Source: Dryocosmus kuriphilus (taxonomy: Eukaryota > Arthropoda > Insecta > Hymenoptera > Cynipidae). From it: DNA of 64,000 nucleotides. The DNA is taken from positions 86,877,583 through 86,941,582 of the forward strand of contig CM076193.1 in assembly GCA_038277395.1 (NCBI GenBank), given 5' to 3'. A program made the position numbers and the translations under genes. The notes under the pieces were generated by a model, which was not told the DNA's origin, did no database searches, and saw only the letters and a list, made by a program, of their open reading frames with translations. Positions 36,178 through 44,472 of the stretch are shown here, piece by piece (position 1 is the first letter of the stretch; every line of letters starts with the position of its first letter).

Positions 36178-38121
36178 CCAAGGATCACCGCAGTTGTCTG
36201 CGGTGGAGGGGAGGTGTCACCCCTACTTGGCGCGTCCCCAGGTGGCGGATAGGGGAATGCTCGCTGGAAACAGAGGGTAGGGCTGAAATAAAATAGGCCC
36301 CGTGGACCAAACACACGATTGGTGACGGTCGCAGCCCACTGGGAGTGCTCCAAGCCATGTCCGGTTTTTCCGCCGGCATGGTGTGGGGGCTGCTGTGAGT
36401 TCGCTCTGCCGAGGTGTAAGCTGCGACCGGGCACCGGGAGCCAGCCCCTTCGGGCCTTGATCGGGGAGTGCGTGGTGGCTGCAGGGATCGGAACCTGCCG
36501 TGCTCCGGGCGTCCGAGGGTATACCCGTTCCCAACTATTTCGGCCCGTCCCTCCACGCACGATGCGCTGGTGAACTTTTTTATCATGTCTAATAAACAGG
36601 AAAACCGGAGTGGGTGGAAGGCTAATTACGTCGAGCAGGAGCTGGTCCTCAGCAAAAGCTTTGACGTGGTGAACGACGAAATCATTGGTTTGTCGGACGT
36701 CGGAAGTGCGAAGGCCCTGATAGAACTTTATCAGGAGAAGATGAGGAGCAGACATAGAGGGATACGAGAGTGCCTCAAGAAGCTCTTGAAACTCTCCAAG
36801 ACAAAGGAGCAGGTAGAAGCAGTGGAGAAAGCACAGAAGGAAATGCACCAGCTGGGCTACGAGTTCCGAAGTCTGAACAACAACATTCTGGAGTATAAAA
36901 GGAATATGAATTGTTCGTTCAAGGAGAAAATAAGTAAGGAGCGTAAGGAGAAATCCCTCCTGAGCTCTACTTTTAAGGAGAAAGCGACGACTTCTGTCTC
37001 TGCGGAAACGGAGCCACCAAAGAAGCCAGTGGAAGCAAAGGAGACACGCAAGCGGGAGAGGGAGGTGACCCTCAGCCCGCCCAGCGGACAGCAAACGGAG
37101 AAGCCTGCTCAGAAAAAGACCAGGACCCAGGAAGGGGCAACGTGGTCAAAGATGGTGAGGAGAAAAGGCAAAAAGGAGAAATCCAGGAAGGAAAAGGAGG
37201 AGAAGGAGGTAAGGGAGGAAAAGGCGTTCGACAAGGGCCAGGACGCCCCCAAGAAGAAACGGAGGAAAATCCTACGGGAGGCCGTGATTATCACGCCAGT
37301 CCCGGGGAAAAGGTTTGCGGATGTCCTGAAGGACATCCAGAGTTTGCTCTGGAGGTGTCTGTCAAGACCATCAGGCAGACGAGGGCGGGGAACGCCCTCA
37401 TCGAGGTGGCGGCAAAAACAGAGGAGAGGCAGCACTTCGGTGAGGCCATCTCGGCGGCCCTCGGACAGGGTGGGAGTGTTCGCCACCTCGTTCCGAGAAC
37501 GCAGATTGTCGTCTTCGATCTGGTCGTGACAACGGAGGTGGCTGATGTGGAGGAAGCGATAGAGGCGGCCTTGGGAGACCAGATCGGTTCCCCGCCTAAG
37601 GTGAATCTCACCAAGAGAAGCAGCAGAGGCTGCATTCTAGCTTTTGTCGAGCTGGATGCAGCCGCTGCTGCTAAGTTGGAGAATGCGGCCCGACTGAAGG
37701 TCGGGTGGGTTAACTACCGGGTGAAGGCGCATAGCGCTGAATCCCGGTGTTATAGGTGCCACACTACCGGACACGTGGCCCGAGAGTGTGCTAACGAGGA
37801 CCGCAGCAACAGCTGCAGAATATGCCTGCAGGATGGACACAAGGCGGCGGAGTGCCAGAACCTGGTAGGTCGTCGTCCACCTGCAATAGGGAAGAGGAAA
37901 ACCTAGAAGGAGAATAGGCCAGAGGAAGACGCTGGAAGCAGCGAAGGAAACGGCAACCCCTGAAGTAATGCGTAAAGCGGTTCCGGGGGGATTAATGCCA
38001 AGAAGAAAGAGGAGGTGAGTTTAGTGGGTATTGCCGTTTTTTAGGCTGAGTCCCACACTCTGTGCGTAAACTGCATTCTCACCTCCTCTCCAAAAAAAAA
38101 GAAAAAAAAAAAAAAAAAAAA
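36178..38121 (+). mobile_element. ORF1-only non-LTR retrotransposon inserted in the protease
   Basis: 14-bp duplication atagtcctgatatc at 36164-36177 and 38122-38135, with a poly(A) tail at 38093-38121. A GC-rich ~400-bp 5' UTR, one gag-like ORF and a short 3' UTR are present, but no reverse transcriptase. The gaggtgagtttagtgggta and gagtcccacactc blocks before the tail match the element at 25077-26089. The clean ends suggest an inserted ORF1-only derivative, not a 5' truncation. Confidence 0.93.
36585..37906 (+). pseudogene. Gag-like ORF1 of the non-LTR element, one frameshift
   Basis: From ATG 36585 (MSNKQENRSGWK) the protein has a long charged helical N-terminal half, then a Lys/Glu/Arg-rich region (EKSRKEKEEKEVREEK). 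A one-base shift at about 37340 moves the frame to LIEVAAKTEERQHF and then two zinc knuckles, CYRCHTTGHVAREC and CRICLQDGHKAAEC, near the C-terminus at 37748-37860. It ends at TAG 37904-37906. Such gag proteins bind element RNA. The knuckles resemble those of R1/jockey-group elements; the clade is uncertain. The large minus-strand open frame here (36162-37094) is a GC-rich shadow. Confidence 0.85.
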
Positions 38122-38469
38122 ATAGTCCTGATATCTATCATGATTGTACTCTATTACGCTACCAACACCGAGGTAATCGACAGGGTCCGATGGTGGACGA
38201 CGATTACCGAAACTATCAAAGTATAGAACACTATTACCGATCTTTCTATATATTACCCAGTGGGTACCAGGGCCGTGACTGTCGTCAAGATTTACAATAG
38301 CTGACTCAGTTTGACGGTGACGACGCACTGGTGGCTCATTACGCATAAACACTCTACAAAAATGTAGAATTTTTTATAGCTTTAGCATATTTCAACAGAT
38401 CGGCATCAGTGAGTGCACGATGTGGTAGCTTTACTACAAGTTTTTTGACGCTGGCCTCAGATGAAATCC

Positions 38470-39215
38470 CAATCCTTTCCTGTAGGGTTTTATGTGTAAA
38501 CCCTTCCCTAGAACAATAGCCTCCATTGGCTTGTTATGACGTTGAGCCTCTGCGAGTTGTTGCTTAGCTGCGTTAGCATCGTTTACAGACTTGGCTACAC
38601 CAGCTGCTCCACCAGTAAGAGCTCCAAGTGCACTGAGTCCAGCAAATATGGGATCAGTGGCAAAACACCACCGACTTTCGACGGTATTGGTAGAGCACGC
38701 GGATTCGTCACTTGCGCACTTTTGACAGCTTCCTGTGCACCTCTGATTGCAGACTTGATGGCCACTTTTGCATCACTACTTCTCCTCATTGCTTTCTTAG
38801 CTGCATTCACAATCTTTCTAAATCCTAGTACTTCCTTCTTCTTCTTCTTCCTCTGCTTTGAACTCCTCTTCAACCCCATACCGAGGTTTGCTTTAGCATT
38901 CATTACGTTCGTTATTGTCAGTGCTGCCGCATTCTCGCCAAATCTAGCGCCCCTGGCAAATACTCGCTGCCACGCTTTACTCGCAAGTACACAATCTGCA
39001 GAGTTTCTCGCTTCAACGTTCTCACGATTACGTGAATATGCAATATCGTGTTCTTTACACGCTGCGTCTAGAGGATTGATACCGGGATCGCCTCTAGCAA
39101 GTCGTTTGACTAGCTTATTACCTGGACCGCAGTATTGATAGCCAGGAAAATGCAACTCAAACGGTAAATTGTTGATGAGTCGATTGACTAAGCCTTTACC
39201 TCGATGCACAATCAT
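38470..39215 (-). pseudogene. PLA2-domain capsid-associated protein (parvovirus VP1-like domain)
   Basis: ATG 39215 opens a frame with FPGYQYCGPGNKL and DAACKEHDIAYS within the first 75 residues. These are the Ca-binding loop and the His-Asp active site of the phospholipase A2 domain shared by parvovirus VP1 and many Polinton proteins. A Lys/Arg-rich stretch (RSSKQRKKKKKE) follows. A shift near 38655 ends the clean frame, but codons of the same protein (Ala-rich helix, then a Gly-Lys-Gly-Leu region) can be followed in another frame to about 38470. It would breach membranes during entry. The active-site residues are intact. TATA and TCAGT are placed for a 19-nt leader. Confidence 0.87.
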
Positions 39216-39231
39216 TGGAGGTTAGCACGCA

Positions 39232-39280
39232 ACTGACCTGAAGGCTATAAAAGCACTGTATTTATAGATTTTACGACAGT
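39232..39280. promoter_or_regulatory. Compact bidirectional core promoter (PLA2 gene left, ATPase right)
   Basis: Plus strand: TATAAAAG from 39246 and ACAGT with its A at 39278 (32 nt), ATG 13 nt later. Minus strand: TATAAAT from 39266 and TCAGT with its A at 39234 (32 nt), ATG 19 nt later. The two TATA boxes lie within 21 bp of each other and the start sites are 44 bp apart, facing away from each other. Confidence 0.75.
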
Positions 39281-39726
39281 CGAAGACAAGATGCGGTTCA
39301 AGAAACAACCTATTAAGCTTCCGGTCGATAACTTTGATTCCCTCGTCCAATCAGAAAAGAGGGTAAAACAGTCATGGCAGTCTACTGCCAGACAGCATTC
39401 GTGCAGTCTTTTGTGGACCGTCAAATTGTGGCAAGACAAATACATTACTCGCTCTAATCTTACACCCAAACGGATTGAAATTTGCCAATGTCTACGTCTA
39501 CTCGAAATCCCTGAAACAGCCAAAGTATCGATTCCTGGAACGGGTGTTAAATAATGTAGATGGTGTTGAGTATTTTCCCTTCAGTGTGCATGAAGAAGAA
39601 ATATCACCAAGTGAAGCTCAACCAAACTCTATAATTGTATTTCATGATGTAGCCTGTGAGAAACAGGACAACATTAGAGCCTTCTTTTGTATGGGTAGAA
39701 ACGCTCATGTTGACAGTTTCTACTTA

Positions 39727-41051
39727 CGAGGGCCTACCCAAAAGAAACCGAACTGATGTTGTGGGGAGCGGAGTTGTTGTAGTACCGGGTTTTTGCCGGT
39801 AGGTGCGTGTAGAGGCACTTTTCACCAGTTAGTATGCCAACTGCTATCACTGTGTAAGGTTGCATTTGGTGTGTGTAATTTTTTTTGTGACTGTTGCTTT
39901 GCGCGCTCGTCGTTTTTTGTGATGGTTGATTTTCGTGATCAGCGTGCCAACGTGAGGTTTTGCTTCCTGCTCGGGAAAACGGGCACAGAAACTCTTCAAA
40001 TGTTAAAAACGGCCTACAAGGATGATGCTATGGGAAAAACTCAAGTGTTCGAGTGGTTTTCTCGTTTTAAAAGTGGGGAAATGTCAATTGACGATCAACC
40101 TCGCTCTGGACGTCCTTCGACGGCCCGAATCGACGAAAATGTTGAAAAAATTCGTGAAATCATCCTGGAAGATCGACGAAGGACCATCGAAGAAGTTGTG
40201 GAGAAATCTGGCGTGAGTTGGAGTTCAGTACAGAGAATTCTAAGTGAAGATTTGGGGATGAGAAGGGTGGCTGCAAAATTTGTTCCTCGACTGCTGACTG
40301 CAGAGCAAAAACAAGGCCGCGTACAAGCATGCTCTGCTTTGAAGGAGGAATTCCAAAATGATCCAAACTTTTTTTTCCAAGGTCATAACAGGTGACGAAT
40401 CGTGGTGTTATGGATACGATCCTGAAACTAAGCAACAGTCAAGTCAATGGAAGACTCAAAATTCGCCTCGCCCTAAAAAAGCTCGTCAGGTGAGGTCCAA
40501 CATTAAGACGATGCTCATTTGTTTTTTCGATGTGAGAGGAGTCGTCCATTCAGAATTTGTTCCACCGGATCAGACAGTTAATCAGGCATTTTACCTGGAA
40601 GTCTTGAAAAGATTGCGCAACAGTTTACGACGGAAAAGGCCTGATTTGTGGCAGTCGGGGGACTGGTTTTTCCACCACGACAACGCCCCTGCTCACACAG
40701 CTCTTTCTGTGCGCCGATTTTTGACCAAAAATAGCATGGCCACTGTTCCTCACCCACCCTGTTCACCCGATTTAGCCCCCTGTGACTTTTTTTTTATTCC
40801 CCCGAATGAAAAGGGACATGAAAGGAAAGTGTTTTGCGGACGTAGCTGAAGTGAAGGAAAAAACGACGGAGGCGCTGTCAAGCATCACAAAAGAGGAATT
40901 TAAAAAATGTTTCGAACAATGGAATAAAAGATTAGATAAGTGTATTGTCTCCAATGGAGAGTACTTTGAAGGAGATTAAATGTTTTTTGGAGAAAAATCA
41001 AAATAATAACTTTGTACAAAAGTAGTTCGGTTTCTTTTGGGTAGGCCCTCG
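39727..41051 (+). mobile_element. Mariner transposon, 1,325 bp, 28-bp perfect inverted ends
   Basis: The left end cgagggcctacccaaaagaa and its perfect 28-bp inverted partner at 41024-41051 are flanked by TA (39725-39726 and 41052-41053). It is inserted in the packaging ATPase. Confidence 0.97.
39922..40979 (+). pseudogene. Mariner transposase (DD34D), two frameshifts
   Basis: From ATG 39922 (MVDFRDQRANVRF) it carries a helix-turn-helix N-terminal half (KTQVFEWFSRFKSG, DQPRSGRPST) and the catalytic domain: first Asp in VITGDESW, second in HHDNAPAH, third in SPDLAPCDFF. Frame shifts occur in an 8-T run (40369-40376) and a 9-T run (40787-40795). Apart from these two, the frame stays open to TAA 40977-40979 (NGEYFEGD). 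Total length of ~350 codons is normal for the family. All three Asp are kept. Both breaks are in homopolymers, so sequencing error should be excluded before calling the element dead. Confidence 0.93.
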
Positions 41052-41306
41052 TATGTCAAACTTATGCTCGAATTCCTAAACATTTGGTGCGAGAAAATGT
41101 AAATCTGTTGATACTTTTCAAGCAGGATGAGACGAATTTGAGACATGTGTATGACGATCATGTGAACACTGACATGAGTTATTCTCAATTTCGAGACTTA
41201 TGTTCAGCATGTTGGAATACAGACAAGTATGGATTTGTTGTCATTGACAAGCACAGTGAGCTCAAGGATGGCAGATACCGAAAAAGATTTGACTGTTTTA
41301 TCTCTC

Positions 41307-41342
41307 TATAAATACGAGTTATGCTGTGGAAATTATTTCATT
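41307..41342 (+). promoter_or_regulatory. TATA/initiator core promoter of the DUF8207-like gene
   Basis: TATAAATA from 41307 and a TTCATT initiator-like site with its A at 41340 (33 nt). It overlaps the last codons of the ATPase gene. The initiator is less typical than in the sister genes. Confidence 0.5.
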
Positions 41343-41368
41343 ATAGATTGAACCGTGAACACATCAAC

Positions 41369-42259
41369 ATGTCAAAGTTTCACAAAGAGAAGTAGGTGCT
41401 CCGTCAAATCCCAAAAGCCAGTGAGGCGATTCGACGTAAACATCGAATGCTGAAAACAGGTAAAGAAGCCACTGAAAAGATAATGAGTGAAACGTTTAAG
41501 CCAATCGTCATGCCACTGCAAAAACTGGTTGACATATCTAGTCCTTCAATCAAGAAGAAAGATGAACCTGCAAAGGAAAAAGATAAGGAGGAGAATAACG
41601 CTTCCTACGTCACAGCTGATGCTGAAGAAGGAGAGCTTGATAAAATTATGTTTAAAGATGAAACTGTATCTTCTGTTAATTATGAGTATTTAACAAACAA
41701 GTTTCTCATGATGTTAAATCTAAAGAGAAAGCAGTACTTGGATATGATTAATGGTGTTCGTAAGCTCAGTAATGGAGCTATTATGATTGGCGATAAACCT
41801 ATTAGTTTTGAGGGTCAATATATCTACGTTGGAGATAAACAGTACTTGAAAACCGTTGACTTGTTGGAACTGCTGCTTAGATAGACTCCTGAAGAATCAC
41901 ATATCAGTACTGATGATCTGAGCAATTATAAAGAAATTCCAATTGCTACAAATGCACACAAGAAGCGGTACAGTGCAACTGAATCTGTTCGAAAAGGCAG
42001 TAGTATCAAGTACAAGAACTTTATTGCGAAACTGTTCAATGTATCACGCAGACGGTCCTCAGCGAGTGGAGGTTCACTACCACAGTATATGATAGCAAGG
42101 AAAAATGTTAATACTGACTATGTCTACTGGGATGATCCTAATGAACTAGTGGATCGTCTTCGTCTACTCTTAGCGTCTCAGGAAGCAGGCAATTAAAGTC
42201 ACAACAATGAAATCGTGTCCATCATTGAGGATCTACGGGAAGCCGGAATCATATATTAG
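41369..42259 (+). pseudogene. DUF8207-like Polinton protein, three in-frame stops
   Basis: A single frame of 297 codons from ATG 41369 (MSKFHKEK) to TAG 42257-42259, with stops at 41393-41395 (TAG), 41882-41884 (TAG) and 42194-42196 (TAA) and no frameshift. The N-terminal region (VLRQIPKASEAIRRKHRM) is followed by a charged linker (DEPAKEKDKEE), then GDKPISFEGQYIYVGDKQYLK and, near the end, YVYWDDPNELVDRLRLL, a strongly conserved motif of this insect Polinton family (DUF8207, as I remember it). Function unknown. Its place between ATPase and fibre genes suggests a structural role. Three stops make it a pseudogene unless read through. Confidence 0.78.
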
Positions 42260-42286
42260 GAGCGTACACATAAAAAAATCATCAGT
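42252..42286 (+). promoter_or_regulatory. TATA/TCAGT core promoter of the fibre-like gene
   Basis: TATATTA from 42252 and TCAGT with its A at 42284 (32 nt), leaving a 9-nt leader before ATG 42293. Confidence 0.65.
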
Positions 42287-42292
42287 ATCACG

Positions 42293-42716
42293 ATGAGTAT
42301 TGATGTGTTTGGACGTCACCTGGATCGAACCGCTGCAGCAAGCGGTGGACCTCCTGGTGGGATTTAAAATCACCTCCGACGGTCATTATGACGTAGACGG
42401 CAAGAGATTGTGCAACGTTAGTGAGTCCAAAGAACAAAACGACGCAGTCAATTTGGGAATTGTACAGCGCATTACTCAAAGCGAGATACGTACAGTTATT
42501 AAAGTCACATCGTCTATGCGAACAGATATTGACAATAATAATTTGATTATACGTATCCTCGAGGAATCAATCAACGAGAAACTAAAGAACTTGCAGACTG
42601 ATAGTCAACAAGACTTGTCAATTCGTAACACTGAACTCATTGCTCAGTTAGACGCTCGACTAAACGCCCTCGAGAATGGACAAGGAGAAACTGGCAGTAA
42701 TCACGGAACTAGATAA
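42293..42716 (+). pseudogene. Fibre-like Polinton protein with collagen-like patch and coiled coil
   Basis: ATG 42293 starts MSIDVFGRHLDRTAAASGGPPGG, with a short collagen-like Gly-Pro-Pro patch. A one-base shift near 42358 leads to GFKITSDGHYDVDGKRLCNV and NDAVNL, a motif also common in phage tail fibres, where it marks a shaft segment. A heptad-like region (IIRILEESINEKLKNL, then AQLDARLNALEN) follows. It ends at TAG about 42714-42716 and overlaps the integrase start. By layout it could be a trimeric attachment fibre; that role is inference. One frameshift makes this copy a pseudogene. Confidence 0.72.
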
Positions 42717-43602
42717 ACCGGCTAAAAAGAATTATCCACGTCGTCGCGTGCAAATGCGCGGTATAGATGAGACTTGGCAGGCAGATTTGGTTGAAATGTT
42801 ACCCTATGCCCACGAGAATAATGGTCACAAGTATTTACTTACAGTAATAGATATTTTCTCCAAGTACGCTTGGGCTGTCCCTGTTAAAAGCAAGAGTGGA
42901 TCAGATGTCACTTCAGCAATGGAATCTCTACTGGTGCAGGGTCGTACACCAAAAAACTTACACACTGATAAAGGCAAAGTATTCTATAATTCGCAGTTTA
43001 AAAATCTTATGCAGCAATACAGGATTAATCTCTACTCAACATACAGTAATCTAAAGGCTTCAATCTGTGCACGATTTAATCGCACGCTCAAGAATAAGAT
43101 GTGGCCACAATTTAGCTTGAGAGGTAACTACAAGTGGATAGACATTTTACTCACTCTCATCTCCAAGTACAACGATACAAAACATCGATCAATCGGTATG
43201 GAGCCCAGAGATGTCACTGCTGAGGATGAGAAGGACCTCTTGCAACGCTTCAAAAAACTGCGAAGTATACCCAGAAGGAAGAGAGTAAAGTTCAAAGTTG
43301 GTGATAGGGTTCGAGTCAACAAGCACTTGTATGTCTTTGAAAAAGGATAAACTCCCAACTGGACAAGAGAGATATTCACTGTAACACAAGTCATACCTAC
43401 CAATCCAGTGACGTACAAGCTCAAGGACTATCAGGAATAAAGTATCGCTGCCGGATTCTATGAACAAGAACTTCTCAAAATTAAGCATCCAGACGTATAC
43501 CTTGTAGAAAAAGTAATCAAGAGACGTGGCAATAAAGTCTATGTAAGGTGGTTAGGCTTTGATAGTTCACACAACAGCTGGATAGACAAATCAAATATGT
43601 AA
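42676..43602 (+). pseudogene. Polinton integrase with C-terminal chromodomain, two in-frame stops
   Basis: A 309-codon frame from ATG 42676 to TAA 43600-43602, interrupted by TAA at 43348-43350 and 43438-43440 with no frameshift. Retroviral-type core: first Asp in TWQADLVEM, second in LHTDKGKVFYN. The third acidic residue is expected one residue before RFNRTLK, where Ala is found (CARFNRTLK). After an SH3-like segment (VKFKVGDRVRVNK), the C-terminus reads VIKRRGNKVYVRWLGF...SWIDKSN, a chromodomain as in many Polinton integrases. The enzyme would join element ends to host DNA. The Glu-to-Ala change alone should abolish activity. Confidence 0.92.
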
Positions 43603-43800
43603 TCAATGTTGAATCAACCCTGTGCAATGTTGAATCAACATTGAGTCAACGTTGAAGCAACGATGAACCAACGTTGAGCCAACGATGAACCAACGTTGAG
43701 TCAACGTTGAAGCAACGATGAACCAACGTTGAACCAACGTTCAAGCAACGATGAACCAACGTTGAGCCAACGTTGAAGCAACGCTGAACCAACGTTAGAC
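43603..43800. repeat. ~12-bp CAACGTTGAACC minisatellite
   Basis: About 15 units of the type caacgttgaacc/caacgatgaacc directly follow the integrase stop. Many contain the palindrome CAACGTTG. Confidence 0.9.
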
Positions 43801-43923
43801 TAAACTATAAATGTATATATGCTTACACTAAGTAGATGTAAGGTTCCTTGATATAATAAAAAAAGCAATTTATATGCATTCACATTTTGTCTTTATTCAA
43901 ATATAAAACTCCTATATACCCTA

Positions 43924-44418
43924 TTTACAAAGCTGAACTATAGATAGATTTGGAAGAATCCATTCACCTCAACGCAGGTGATACCGCCGTGCATTTACAA
44001 AGTAGAACTAGAGTCAGATTTGCAAGAATTCATTCACCTCAACGCAGGTGATACCGCTGTGCATTTACAAAAGTTGAACTAGAGTCAGATTTGCAAGAAT
44101 TCATTCACCTCAACGCAGGTGATACCGCTGTGCATTTACAAAAGTTGAACTAGAGTCAGATTTGCAAGAAACCATTCACCTCAACGCAGGTGATACCGCT
44201 GTACATTTACAAAAGTTGAACTAGAGTCAGATTTGCAAGAATCCATTCACCTGAACGCAGGCGATGCCGCTGTGCATTTACAAAAGTTTAACTAGAGGCA
44301 GATTTGAAAAAATCTATTCACCTCAACGCAGGTGATACCGCTGTGCATTTACAAAAGTTGAACTAGAGTCAGATTTGCAAGAATCCATTCACCACAATGC
44401 AGGTGATACCGCTGTACA
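43924..44418. repeat. Seven ~71-bp tandem repeats, each with a hairpin
   Basis: The phrase cattcacctcaacgcaggtg starts at 43961, 44031, 44102, 44173, 44244, about 44315 and 44386. Each unit carries the 6-bp inverted pair tcacct/aggtga with loop caacgc. The block lies between the convergent integrase and polymerase genes. Confidence 0.93.

Positions 44419-44419
<1 letters not shown>

Positions 44420-44450
<31 letters not shown>
44420..44450. repeat. (AAT)n microsatellite
   Basis: About ten taa/aat units just after the 71-bp repeats. Confidence 0.9.
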
Positions 44451-44451
<1 letters not shown>

Positions 44452-44472
44452 CATTTACAAGAAAGTAACTAT

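Larger units (their letters stand above)
36074..38460 (-). pseudogene. Adenain-like Polinton maturation protease, split by a non-LTR insertion
   Basis: The upstream part lies at about 38460-38136. It holds the helical segment RALTDADLLKYAKAIK, shifts frame near 38365, and continues with FMRNEPP and GPGTHWVIYRK (catalytic His followed by Trp) and YFDSFGN. The downstream part at 36177-36074 continues in frame after the target duplication with GGHLCLKFL and ends at TGA 36074-36076. The catalytic Cys expected just before GHLC is Gly here. The enzyme would process capsid proteins. It is inactivated by the frameshift, the Cys loss and the element at 36178-38121. Confidence 0.83.
39291..41311 (+). 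pseudogene. Polinton packaging ATPase (FtsK-HerA type), split by a mariner
   Basis: The N-terminal 35 codons start at ATG 39291 (MRFKKQPIKLPV). A frameshift near 39395-39416 leads into the Walker A motif GPSNCGKT (39417-39440), then YVYSKSLKQPKYRFLE. The Walker B region reads IIVFHDVA, with His where the first Asp is expected. The mariner at 39727-41051 interrupts the gene. The rest resumes at about 41054 (third frame, ENVNLLILFKQDE, then HVNTDMSYSQF) and ends at TAA 41309-41311. The enzyme would pump DNA into capsids. Frameshift, Walker B change and insertion make it dead. Confidence 0.88.

Noticed and set aside
36162..37094. 310-codon minus-strand frame
   Set aside because: A GC-rich shadow of the non-LTR 5' UTR and ORF1; the plus strand has the zinc knuckles and poly(A) tail.
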